DNA from: Edaphochlamys debaryana
Lineage: Eukaryota; Chlorophyta; Chlorophyceae; Chlamydomonadales
Reading direction: 5' to 3'
Length of the DNA stretch: 64,000 nt
NCBI GenBank assembly: GCA_016858145.1
Contig: JAEHOE010000071.1
Location: 186,001 to 250,000, forward strand
This document shows, one piece after another, positions 45,401-56,123 of this stretch (position 1 is the stretch's first letter; each line of letters opens with the position of its first letter). The notes beneath the pieces were generated by a model. The model saw only the letters and a program-made list of their open reading frames with translations, searched no databases and had not been told where the DNA came from. The position numbers were made by a program, and so were the translations under genes.

Positions 45401-47688
45401 TGCAACCGCTGCTGTACGGCTGCCGGCGGTTAGTCATGGTGGGCGACCCGCAGCAGCTGCCGGCGACACTTTTTTCCGCCGCCGCCAAGGAGACGCTGCT
45501 GGAGCGGTCACTCTTCGAGCGCTTGGCTCAGGCGGGCACGCCGGTTAAGATGCTGTCGATCCAATACCGCATGCACCCTGAGATACGGCAGTTTCCCTCG
45601 TCGTACTTTTACGAGAGCCGCCTGGCGGACGGCGAGTCCGTCATCAAAGCTGCCGCCACGCCGCCGTCGTACTACGCGACCGACCTGCTAAAACCGTACG
45701 TTGTGTACGACGTGGCGGGCGGGCGCGAGTGGTTGCAGGGACGATCCCGTAGCAACGACGCCGAGGCTGACATGGCGCTGGGGCTGTACATGGAGCTCTT
45801 GGCTGCCGTACGGGGTTTCCAAGGGCTCGGGATGGCGGCGGCGGACGCCGCCGCTGCCGTACTGGCGGCTGGCGGCGGAGCCGTCCCCGGCGGCAGCAGT
45901 GGCGGCGGCGGCGGCAGGGGCAACGGCCGGGAGCCGACGCCGCCGCCTTGGAGCGGCGGCGCCGGCGGGGAGGGCGAGGGCGAGGCGGCGCAGGCGGCGC
46001 AGGCGGTGGCTGCGTCCGCGTTCGGGTTTCTCGTCGGTTACACGGGCCAGGTGACGGTTGGCATCATCACGCCGTACCGGGCCCAACGCGAGGTGCTGCG
46101 GCGCAAGTTCGTACAGGCCCTGGGCCCTACCGTACTGGATGCGGTCAAGATCGAGACGGTGGACTCCTTCCAGGTGGGGAGGGGGCCGAGGGGGGCAGTC
46201 CTTCTTCCGGCGCAGAGATGCACTCCTTGAGGGCACACGAGTACTGGAGATCATCCCCGGACCCAAGTAGAGCCCCTGCTGCACATCATTGCCTGCCCCA
46301 ACGCTTTCTCGGTTGTAACCGTCCCCTACCCCCTGCCCTCCCCCCCCCCTTTCCTCCCCCTGTCAGGGCAAGCAGCTGGACGTGATCATCCTCTCATGCG
46401 TCCGCACCGTACGGCCGGGCGCGCCGCCGCCATCGGGCGGCGAGGGCAAGGGGGGAGTGGGATTCCTGGCCGATGTACGGCGCATGAATGTAGCCGTTAC
46501 GAGGGCCAAGGCGGCGCTGTGGGTGCTGGGGCAGTTCGCGGCGCTGCAGCGGGAGCCCAGCTGGGCGGCGCTAATCGGTGAGATCTGGATCTGGATCCGG
46601 GGATCCAGGGATCACGGGCTCAGGTTTTGGCACGGGTTTAGCCTGCGGTCTCGTGCTGGACACCGACCACTCCTTCCCCGTGCGCGCATTGCTCCTTCTT
46701 CCATGCAATCCTGCCTATGTCCCTTTAACTGCTCCTCCTTTTCCCTGCACCCCTCGTCCCCGCAGGCGACGCCGAGGCCCGGTCCTGCGTCATCAGTGAC
46801 GCCAGTGCCCGGGAGCTGTGCCCCGAGTGGGCCGAGTACACGGACCGCCTGCAGGCGGCCTCCTCGCGGGGCCCGCCGCGACCTGGGCCTGGGCCCGGGC
46901 CCGGAGCTGGGCCTGGGCCCGGCCCATGGCAAGGAATGGGCCCAGGCGGGATGATGGGCCCGAGGCCCGGTATGGGTCCGGGGGGGCCCATGGGGCCAGG
47001 CCCGGACATGGGCCTCCGCTCGGCCCTCGACCCGCGGCTGGGGCCGGGTCCAGCGGGGCCGGGTCCGGGTCCTGGGCCTGGGATGGGCCCGGGCCCGGGC
47101 CCGCCGGGGATGGGGTACGGCGCCGCGGGCGACCCGCGGCTGGGGCCACCCGGAGGGGGCCAAGCCGGGCCCTCGCAGCCGCCGCCGCCGCCGGGGCGGC
47201 GGCCCTCCCCTGGATCTGGCCTGGGCCAGCCCTTCCCCGACGGAGCCCCGCAACAGCCGCTACAGCCGCAGCAGGCGCTACAGCCGCAACAGCCCCCGGC
47301 CTATTTGAACGACTCGGCGGGCCTGTCCTTCACAGTGCCCCGGAGAAACCACGGCGCCCGCCGCGTGCACGGGCAGCGCCAGGCCCCAGGGGCCCAGGCA
47401 GGCCCAGGTCCAGGCCCAGGGCCCGATGGGGCCTCCATTGACGACGGGAGCCAGCCACAGGCCCTGGGCCAGGCGCACGGGCACGGGCATCCGCACGGGC
47501 ACGGGCATGGAAGGGGCAGGGGAGGGGGGAGGGGCAGGGGGGGCCGGGGTTTGATGACCATGCTACCGGGGGGGCAGCGCCACGGGGGCGGCCGGGGAGG
47601 GGGCGGGAGAGGGGGAGGGGGAGGGGACGGGGCAGGTGCAGGCGGGGCTGGCGGTAAGGGGGGTAGCGGTGGGCCCCCGGTAGCATAG
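39471..47688 (+). CDS. Sen1/senataxin-like superfamily 1 RNA/DNA helicase
   Basis: About 17 exons, roughly 1,380 residues. The start chosen is the ATG at 39471 (MHRPRPGHGRKR...), leading into ELDVITGSLWQPACQAL and PLVFEDEAQYRSTFEPLLLE, a segment typical of the region ahead of Sen1-family helicase cores. Helicase motifs appear in order: GPPGTGKT (I, 42599-42622), RILVCAPSNAATDELLDRIL (Ia), FDFVLIDEAAQ (II, about 45003-45035), MVGDPQQLPAT (III, about 45435), IQYRMHPEIR (IV), IITPYRAQ, TVDSFQ/GKQLDVIILSCVR across an intron (V) and RRMNVAVTRAKAALWVLG (VI). The family unwinds RNA:DNA hybrids and acts in transcription termination and R-loop removal in the nucleus. The last exon adds a long Gly/Pro-rich, then RGG/GRG-rich tail (about 46,850-47,685) suited to RNA binding. 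A Gly-Ser run from GGATCT repeats sits at 41,280-41,325. A TGTAA lies at 48407-48411. Confidence 0.92.
41430..41660. repeat. Exon 3' end copied twice into the following intron
   Basis: The true exon end (about 41409-41475, encoding LLPELLRPTGYGAEEAAELP) is followed in the intron by a diverged copy at about 41555-41625 that includes GGGTATGGAGCCGAGGAGGC, and by a shorter partial copy sharing GAGCTGCTGGCATGTGGGGG (41610-41630 and 41658-41678). Confidence 0.88.
43128..43320. repeat. Duplicated exon end and donor in the helicase gene
   Basis: GGCGGCGCCACGTACAAGTG followed by AGCGA occurs at 43137 (true exon end, FGGATYK, with its donor) and again at about 43297 inside the following intron, 160 bases downstream. 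Confidence 0.9.
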
Positions 47689-49354
47689 GTCAGGCCCTCA
47701 CGGTGAGCCGTTGTGCTTTTGTGTTCTGCAGTGGGGCCCAGGGGGGGCGGTGGCAGGCGTCATCGTGATACAGGTGGGCAGGGGGCAGATGACAAGGCAG
47801 GCAGGCAGGCAGGGAGGGCAGGGGCAGGGCAGAGAGCGGATGCAAGGGACGGGGAGAGGGGGCGGACGGGTGGCCCATAGCCCCCAGGAAGCACACCTGC
47901 AACAGGGGACGGGGCTCGGGGGAGGGGGCGGCAGCGGCGGCGTGACATTTTGTCGTGTTGCACCTGTGAAGCATTGCGGATGTAGGCATCGGGTTGTGTG
48001 GACCGATAATGGCACAGTGGCTTGCGGTTGTGGCTCACGCAAGGCCCCACTTGCTTCGGACTAGGTGTCTAGCCCTCGAGGCTCGGATGAACGCGAGCAG
48101 CCGCAATGGCTTCGTTCACGGCGCATACGTGTCTGGTCGGGATGCCTTCGGGCAACTTGCTGGTGAGGCTTGTACCGCCACGAGTACCGGTATTGCTTCG
48201 GGGTATCCGGGAGCTAGGCTCGTGACCGGGTGCCGTTTATTTGGCGGCCACCGTGGAGGTCAGACATGCAGGCAGGGGGGCAGCTTTGGGGGGCACCGGG
48301 GCAGGGCGTGGTACGGGAAGCCGTGGTGCGGCGTTCCTGGCCAAATGCGAGCTAGGTTCTTGGCTGTAGTGCCCTTTGGTGGAGTGGCATGAAAGACTCG
48401 GGCGCCTGTAATATTGGACTGACTGCAATCGGTTCTTGCGCGGAGGATAAGCAACAGCACTGCTTTGTGGTTGGGAAGGAGACGGTTGCAGCCTGCATGC
48501 CAGCCCTCTGCTCGGGGTTAGAAGAACATGGTTGTGGTGTGGCGTGGCCCTCTGCTTGGGGTGTGGGGCCGGCTCACGTCGATGCATCGGAGGAGACGGT
48601 GCATTCAGCGGAGGTGGCGGCGGCGGTGATTACACGGCAGAGCGCAGAGCGGAGCTTATCACCCAGAGATTGGTTGGGGGCTGCGCGGAGCAGCTGCCAA
48701 CACGAGCCAGCCATATCTGCGCTGATCTGTGAGGGCAAGGGCTAAAGGGTGGACAAGCGCAAGAGTCTTGGACGCAGGGACCAGGGAGGCAGGGCAAGGA
48801 GAAGTGAGGGCGACGAGGGGGGGCGGCCGGGTCACGCGCTAGGCGGGCCAGCCACGAGGCTTACCGGTACCGCTTTGGCCTCAGCGGGAAGCCTTCGTGC
48901 ACCGCCATTGCCGGGGCTCGCGCACAGCTAGGAGCCGAGAGCGCTGCCCCGCCGGCCCCCTTCGTCTCCCGGGTAGGTCCTGACGGTCAGCCCTTCCAAA
49001 CGCCCTGAACTCGTTGCATTTCATTCGCCCCTGAGGAAAGGGAGGCACACGGCTGACGGCTGCAGCCAGTCGCGCGCGTGGGGTCAGCCGGTCAGGCCGG
49101 AGGCGAGGGGAGGTTGCCGGGCTTGCAATGTGTCTTGCGACCATGCGTCCCCCCAAGCACGTCCCGGCCCAGCTTTTACGTGATTCATTGCACACAAAGC
49201 CATCCCTACGTGCTAACCCGTCGACACGTGGGGCGGGGCGCCTGGGGCGAAGGGGGCGGACAATACACACACGCGTTCCCATGCCCCGCGGTGGGGCACT
49301 GCGCGGCTTTGAGCGTGCGCACTAAGACATTCTGTTTCAGCATGCAAGGGCATC
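47689..49354. other. Intergenic region between helicase and MYND genes
   Basis: 3' flank of the helicase gene (TGTAA at 48407-48411) and upstream sequence of the MYND gene. No frame was supported. The sequence TTTCAG just before 49355 could be a splice acceptor, so a non-coding or short upstream 5' exon of the MYND gene may lie here. Confidence 0.4.
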
Positions 49355-52300
49355 ATGCCGCAGTTTCCAGCACCCATGAAGGAAGCGCTCAGTCGCTGCT
49401 CCGCGCTTGCAGACCGCTTCGTGGGCTCACAGGGCCCAGAGCTGGGCAACAGCGAGCTCAGCGGATTGGATCAGGCGTTAACGGTCATCGGGAACAACGC
49501 TAACGTCGGCCCGGGCATAAGCAGTGCAAATGCAGAGGCCCTCGCGAAGCTGTTGGCGCGCGCATGCCGCATAGCGATTTCGGGGAGCGGTGAACGTCGC
49601 GAAGAGCTCCTTCAGTCAGTCGCACACGCTTCGGTCCTGGCGACAGCACACGTCCTTTTGGAGCCATCCGCGGTCGTAGGGGACTTGGCGTCGGCAGTCC
49701 TGAAGGGACAGACAACTCACGCTGTTGCGAGGCAGGCGGCAGCGGTCGCTGCGGTGCTGACGTCGCCGGAGCAGCAAGCAGGGCTCTCAGCGGACAGCCT
49801 CGGCCGTCTGCGCGTGCGGGCCGCCCAAATGGCAGGCACCGCCTTGCATCTCTTCGGGTCCGTAGCTTCCAACGCAATGTGGCGGCGAGACCGCACCATG
49901 GGAGAGGCGCTGCTGGCAGCCCTGCGCGAGAGCCGGCTGCTGGAGCATCTCGGCCGCGTCCTGCTGCTCCTTCCCCCGGGGCCCGGCGAGCAGCCCGCGC
50001 CCGCGGTCCTGGAGGAGGCGCAGGCGCTTGCATACTCAGTGCTGGGCCGAGTGGTACGGGCCTTCTGCGACGTCGCTGCCCTGGTCGGCGAAGAGTCAAT
50101 CCGCGATGTGCCTCCGTTGCTGGGCGTGTGCGGCATCCACGCCGTCCTCGCGCTCGGGGCGTCGACCCTCGCGGCAGCGGACGGCGGGCCCCGGGGTCTG
50201 CCGCGAGAGCTGCTGCTCGCGCCCGCAACCGAGCCGGACCAGACCTTCGCGTGCGTAGATGGCGGCGCCGTGAACGTGTTCGTCCTGGCCCTGAAGCACG
50301 ACGCTCGCAGCGCAGCGCCCTCGATCCCGCGCCGGGCCTCCATTCGCCTGCTCGTGCGGACGCTTCAGCTAGCCGGGGCTGCCGCACGGTCCAAGCAGGT
50401 GGCGGCCTGGGTGTGTGGGGCGGTGCACATGACGCCGGAGGGGAAGCTGCGGGTGGACCTGAGCTGGACCGGCGGCCGGCGGCCGGGCGCCCCGGAATTC
50501 TCCTGCCTGCTACCGCCTGCCGAAGTCAGCAGGACGGCGGCCGCCGCAATCGAAGCGCTGGTCTCGGTTCCGTCAGAGCTGGAGCAGGCGTGGGCCGCGG
50601 AGGCGCCTGCGCTCCTGGCGCCACTCTTCGCGTGCGTACGGCACTGCCTCGCGGCCTTTCCGAAAGAGGATGACCCGAGAGTCATGCAGATGTTGGCCGG
50701 AGCCGCGGCGAACCTGGTCAACCGCGTTGCGGGGCCGCTAGTGGCCGGGGCAGGCGAGTTACGGGGTTTACATTGAGAGAGTTTCAGTTGCTGTGTCATC
50801 CCCTCGGTGTGGCCCTACCTGTGGTGATCTGAGTCGGTCGTCGGCCTGCCCCCGCCGCCGCCCTTTTCCAATCCTCCTTTCCTCTGTGCCCTCCCCGGTG
50901 CAGGCTTCCAACTCTGCCAGTCGCCTGCCGGCCTGCCTGCGCCCCTGGCGGCGGCGCTGCAGGGCGGCCTCATCCCGCTCCTGGAGTCGCTGCTGCGCGC
51001 CGCCGACGACAACCCGTCCGGGCCCGAGGCTGCCATGGCGCTGCAGTGCACCGCGGGCGGACTGGAGCAGTGCCGTGGCCTGGTCGCATTGCTGGCCCAC
51101 AGCCCGCCCCGCCAGGCCGCGTCCTTCACGGCCACGCTCGCCAAGCTGCTGAGGCGGACGCCGCTTCTCGCGCTGCTAGGGCCGGGTCACACGGTCGGGG
51201 CCGCACCGGCACCCCGGATGCAGCCGCTCCAACTAGTCCAGGGAGCGTCGCTGCAGGAGGCGTGGGTGGCTCTGGCCTACAGCCTGGGGTCGTGCCTCGT
51301 CCCAGCTGCTGGCGGCGACTGCCTGGAGCGGCTTGGGCCGGTGGACCCCTCCGCTCCCTTCTCCCCCCTCTTCGTGCTCGCTCTCGCCGCGCTGCAGCTG
51401 CTGCCAGTCCTGTCGCGGCTGACCCGGGATGCGCTGGATCTGGGCTGCGGGGACCATGCTGCCCCGTCAGATCCGGATCCGAATCCGGATCCGGAACCGC
51501 CGGAGGGATCGCCGCGGCCGGCTGGGCCCAGCTCTGGAGTCGCCAACACGGCTGGGCCCGACAGTCCCATCCGTCCATTCATTTGGATCCAGTTACGGAT
51601 TCTGTCGGGGGCCCTGGGCCGCGCTGGCGTGCTCGAGGGCAACAGCCCACCGCCGCCACCGCCGCTACCCAGCCGGACCCGCGCCGCCGCCGCCGTGTGC
51701 CTGCCCTTCCTGGTGGAGGAGTGCGGGGCGGTGCCGCTGCTGGGGACCCTGCTGGCGGCCCTGCTGCGGGACGGCAAGCTGCCGGGTGTGTGGAGCGACA
51801 CGCCGGGGGTCCTCCAGTCCCTGGGCGAGTGCTGCGTGGGCCTGGCGGCTGCCTATCCGGCTCTGATGCGAGGCGGCGGTGGCAGCGGTGGCGTATGCAG
51901 CGGCGGCGGAGGTAGCGGCGGCGGGGGTAGCAGCGGCGGGGGAGGTAGCGGCGGTTCTGGCGCCTCGGCGGCGGCTTTGTCGCCCGCGGCGCTGCGGCTG
52001 CTGGCGTCACGGCTGCGCGGCTCATCACAGCCGCGGCTGAGCGAGCAGGTGGAGGCGCTGGCGGAGAGGCTGGAGCAGCCGCCGCCAACCGCAGGGGCGC
52101 CGCCAGAGAGTAGCCCCGCAGCAGCGGAGGTGGCGGCGGCGGCGGAGCGGCTGGCGGCGCTGAGGGCTGAGGCGCTAGCGGTGCTGCCCCCCGCCTGCTC
52201 CAACCCCGCCTGCGTCAGCCTGGCGGGCGACAGCGAGGCGGGCGTACGGCTGCAGCAGTGCGGGCAGTGCGGGCGGGCGTCGTACTGCTGCCGGGAGTGC

Positions 52301-52363
52301 CAGGTGGCGCACTGGAAAGCGGGGCACAAGGAGGCGTGCGGGGGCGGGGGCGGACGCGCTTGA
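49355..52363 (+). CDS. Large MYND-type zinc-finger protein
   Basis: Two exons (49355-50753 and 50904-52363) give 952 residues. The intron is 150 bases with a GC donor (CAG|GCGAGT) and a normal CAG acceptor; reading through the donor meets a stop soon after, and the splice restores phase (leftover G + GC). The protein is mostly Ala/Leu-rich helices, suggesting an alpha-solenoid, with an acidic Asp-Pro run (PDPNPDPEPPE) from GGATCC-like repeats near 51475-51505 and a Gly/Ser linker near 51880-51960. The C-terminus is a MYND finger: CSNPAC, then CGQCGRASYCCRECQVAHWK, then AGHKEAC, with the expected Cys/His ligands. MYND fingers bind proline-containing peptides. Volvocine algae have many such proteins of unknown function. 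It has far fewer introns than its neighbours. Confidence 0.85.
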
Positions 52364-53245
52364 GCTGGCTGGGTGGTGTGTCCAGGGATTGCATGTGCAC
52401 TAACAACGCGCGTTACGGTACCGAGAGAGTTGGAGGCGTGGCCTGATAAGTCAAGGGTTAGAGGTGAGGGCTACTGGCTTGTGACTTGGGCGGTGGCAAC
52501 GCTGTGGGCGTGGGCAGGGGTTGACCGATAGACACGGGGGCACTGGGGGATATGCTGGTCGCGCTGTGAGGGGCCGGCTGGCCCAGAGCATGCATGCAGC
52601 GTGTGCATCGAAGACTAACACATTGTGAGACGGCCGGGTTCGGCAGGTGTGCGCAGGTGTGGACATGCCGTAATAACACTTAGCGTTAGACATTGCTTGG
52701 TGGGGGGTAGTACAGGTAGGTATGGCTGTACGAGGTAACACGCATGCAGCAACGAACACAACACTGCCGCGAGCTTAACTTAAGTAGGCATAACCACTCC
52801 TGTATCACGCATAGCGCGGGTGACACGTTTCTTGATGTTTGCATGGCACGTGATCACAAACTAGCTGTGTGCACTCGCTATGCCTGTGCCCCCCTTGTGC
52901 GTGACTGGGCATGAGCTGCCCCGTCCTTGTCCGTCGGCGTCGGGGCCAGTCTTCAATGCTGGTGGCATGCATCTGATGTGGTAGCTCGTAGCTGTGCTCA
53001 CAACTGCAGGAGTCCTGGTGTGATCAGGGTCACCAGTCTGTCCAGTGATGAGGGCAGGCACCTGAGAGGCGTTGTGGGGCCAGGCCCACTAGCCGCAACG
53101 GAAGGGCACGCACCGTACGTTCGCGGGTATCACTCTGCTTGGAGCGTGGGGCTGTAGCATCCTTGGATACACCCGGGCTCGGCCGCCGTCGTTCCCACTC
53201 GTTCCCACTCGTTCCTACTACTTGGCTGAGGGCCTGGTTGATGAG
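52364..53245. other. 3' flank of the MYND gene
   Basis: No supported gene. Short direct repeats CGTTCCCACT (three times, the last diverged) occur at about 53188-53218. No TGTAA was found in this interval. Confidence 0.35.
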
Positions 53246-53626
53246 ATGTGCGCGTGTCTAGGGGGCGAGCAGGGCATGCCATGGACCTGGCCACTTCGCC
53301 GGTTCAATCTTTGGCTGGCTCGACCAACGGAGGGAGTTGACCAGAGAGTGTGGGATGTGGTGTGTCTTGCAGCCACGACAGCCATGGAGAAGGGACGCCG
53401 ATATCTATACGCGACAAGGGAGAATGGGAATCGCCTCGGGGTGCTGAACCGTGGACGTGTGTTGGTGTCAGCTGAGTTTTGGGGAGCGCTTCACTCTTTT
53501 GCTGCGCTCAGGCCACCAAGTGGCTGGGAGACAATACCGGCGGACCACCCTTTCCTGCGAGTCTCAGGTGGCAGATTGACTGTGCAGGAGCCCCCAGGCG
53601 TCCTGGCCTTGATTGACGATGATTAA
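53246..53626 (+). CDS. Orphan ORF, possible retroelement remnant
   Basis: An uninterrupted frame of about 126 codons starting at ATG 53246 (MCACLGGEQGMPWTW...) and ending in TAA. The same frame is open somewhat upstream of the ATG. Composition is protein-like and unlike the Pro/Gly/Ala-rich shadow frames around it: RRFNLWLARP, RVWDVVCLAATTAMEKGRRY, WGALHSFAAL and an acidic end ALIDDD. There is no signal peptide, membrane span or motif I can name. A match to the C-terminal part of a non-LTR retrotransposon is a guess from the WDVVCLA...KGRRYLY pattern. It could equally be a short lineage-specific gene. Confidence 0.4.
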   Translation: MCACLGGEQGMPWTWPLRRFNLWLARPTEGVDQRVWDVVCLAATTAMEKGRRYLYATRENGNRLGVLNRGRVLVSAEFWGALHSFAALRPPSGWETIPADHPFLRVSGGRLTVQEPPGVLALIDDD

Positions 53627-54238
53627 AGGCACAGCGGAATTAGTGGAATAGTACTGAGGGGGGCTCTACGGGCCCGACCCTAGCAACGTGGTGTGACGAC
53701 CGAAAGTCAGTCACGTTGCGTGGGTGTCGGTGTGCAGGTGGCACACCCAGTAGGTGGCGCTCTCGCTCAACCCCTCCCCTTCTGGAGGCGGTTCCTGCTG
53801 TAACCATCGCATCCTACTACTGGCATGCATGCCAAGGCCACTACATGCGCCGTCTCCCGCAATTCTTCCCATGTTAAGGTCCCGATGATATGGCGGCAAC
53901 AAACACGCCCACGTCCGGTTGGTCGATCTAGCTGGATTGGGCTCATATCGCGCCCCGGCCTGTGACCCTATCCTCTCCTAATGGAAGGCATGCCAACACC
54001 TGCCAACACCAGCCAGCCAGTTCCCCACAACACAGCGCCGCTACCCTCCTGCAACCTGTCGGTGTGCCCTCTGCACCTTCAGACACGCCCCCAGAAGCCC
54101 GGGTTACGGTACAAATCGCGTGCAATGCTGCTGCGGGGTGCATGGTGAGGGGCCTCGCGGCGGTTCACTTCCGCTTCCGCGGTTTGGGGTCCCGGGGTCC
54201 AGGGCCTCGGGCCCACAGGGGCCCACGCAGGCCGGGGC
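53627..54238. other. Intergenic region, 3' side of the GT90 gene
   Basis: Nothing coding recognised. It holds the 3' flank of the minus-strand GT90 gene. Confidence 0.35.
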
Positions 54239-56092
54239 CTACTCGGGCGGCAGGTGCGGGGGTTTCTGCAGTGGTGGTGGTGGGGGGGGAGGTAGGAGGG
54301 CGGGGAAAGGGGGAGCGGGCGGTTGGATCGAGCACCTGAGCGCCGACACGCTCGGGCCTTCTAAGGATTGCCAGCACGCTGACCGGAGTGCGACCCCGCC
54401 GTATCACCCCCGCGCCAGCTGCTCCCCATCTGTCCTTTGCCCCGTGCCCCCGCAGCCGCCGCGCCCCTCCACGCCCCAACTCCAGGCCACCTGCTTGGGC
54501 GGCCCCCTCCCCACACGCTCGGGTTCCTTCGAACCTCTTGGTATGACGTTCGCCCAGTTCGCCCGCGCCCCACCTTATAAAACGCTCTTCACACGCACGC
54601 TCGCCCCGTCGAGGCCGCCCCGACCTGCTATGCCACGTTAAGTACTCAGAAGCCTCGTTTACGTGGCCGCCCGGCCCCGCGGCTAACACCGCTTCCCCAC
54701 CTGCTTTGAAACGTATTTCTCCATGCCCCTCAGGCCCCACCCCCGGCCCCACCCCTGTGCCAACGAGCAAAACCTTTTCCGCCCTCCGCACGCCCCCTTG
54801 CAGGCTACCTCTAGGATTCTCTACCTCTCTACCCCAACCCGGGTGCGCACCTGCTTGCCCACGTAATCCTCCATGTCTTCCCCAAACAGCTTGCGGTACT
54901 CGGTCAGCGCCTGCAGCCAGTACTGCCGCCGGGCCTCGGGGCGCAGGTAGCGGTACGCAAACCCCTGTGTGCAGGTGGCAGCGGTTGGGGGAGGTCGGAG
55001 AGAGGAGAGGGAGCGGTGGTGCAAGGTGTGCAGGTTCCTGGGCCAGCCCCCGACCCGCCCCACCATGCCCCCCCCCCCCCCTTCCACGACCCACCTGTCC
55101 GTTGCGTGCAATCTCCTCCTGGATGTCGTCCTGACAGGGGCGAGAGGGAGAGGGGGGAGAGGAAGGGGCCGGGTGCGGATGACCGGGAGCTTTGGGCCGC
55201 ACGCAGACGCCCCTCGTTGCTACCCGCTATCCCTCCACCCACCCTCACCGCCTGCTCCTCCCTATCCCTCTCCATGGCACACGGACCCTCTCTGCCTTCG
55301 GCGTACGGCAATCACATACCCCCCCTCCCTCACCGCCTGCTTCCTCAGCAGCTCCATGATGCACATGAGGTCGTTCTGCGAGTGCTCCCAGAAGGGGATG
55401 TAGTGCACCTGGGGGTACAGCGAGCGGTAGTACCACTCGATCCAGGGGGAGGCCTGGGGGGGGGGAGGGAGGGGCGGTCGGGAGGGAAGTCTACCGAAAG
55501 GGAGGTGTCCTAGACAAGTCGCACGCCCAACCAGAGTGGTGACAGCCCACTGAGAACGGAAGCAGCCAATCCGACTCCCTGCTTGACCTCCCCCATACAC
55601 ATCCGCCCAACGTCCGCCCCCTCCCCCCCCCCCCACACGCCTGCCCACCCTACGCATCCTAAACACACCTGCTTGATGACCACGCTGTTGACCGTGAGCA
55701 GCTTGGCCAGGCGGGAGGAAGCGGTGATGCCGTCTAGGGCCAGGGTGTACCTGACAGGGGGGTTGGGGTGGGGGAATGGGGAGGGAAGTTGGTTTTAAGA
55801 TGGTAAGGGGGTGTAAGGGGGGGGTGAGAGCGAGGGGGCAGGGGGCAGGCAGGTGGAGGAGGCGGTGCGTGCCGTCAAGCGCAGGGGTGCACCTTGCAGA
55901 CGGGGAACTATCAGGGGGGGGGGAGGGTCCGAAGGCACGCCTCTTCCACCACGCACCGGTCGCCCTCGCGCCCAGCTGTAGCACTCTCTACCTCCCTGGC
56001 CTCCCCTGCTACGAAACCCCGGCCAACACCTCTATCTTACAGCCGCCCCGCCCCTCACCTGAACCTCCTGCCTCCACCTCCACCTCCCATAG

Positions 56093-56123
<31 letters not shown>

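Noticed and set aside
49500..50673. Long frames antisense and shifted within the MYND gene
   Set aside because: Arg/Pro/Ala-rich shadows; the plus-strand frame has regular hydrophobic spacing and leads to a MYND finger.
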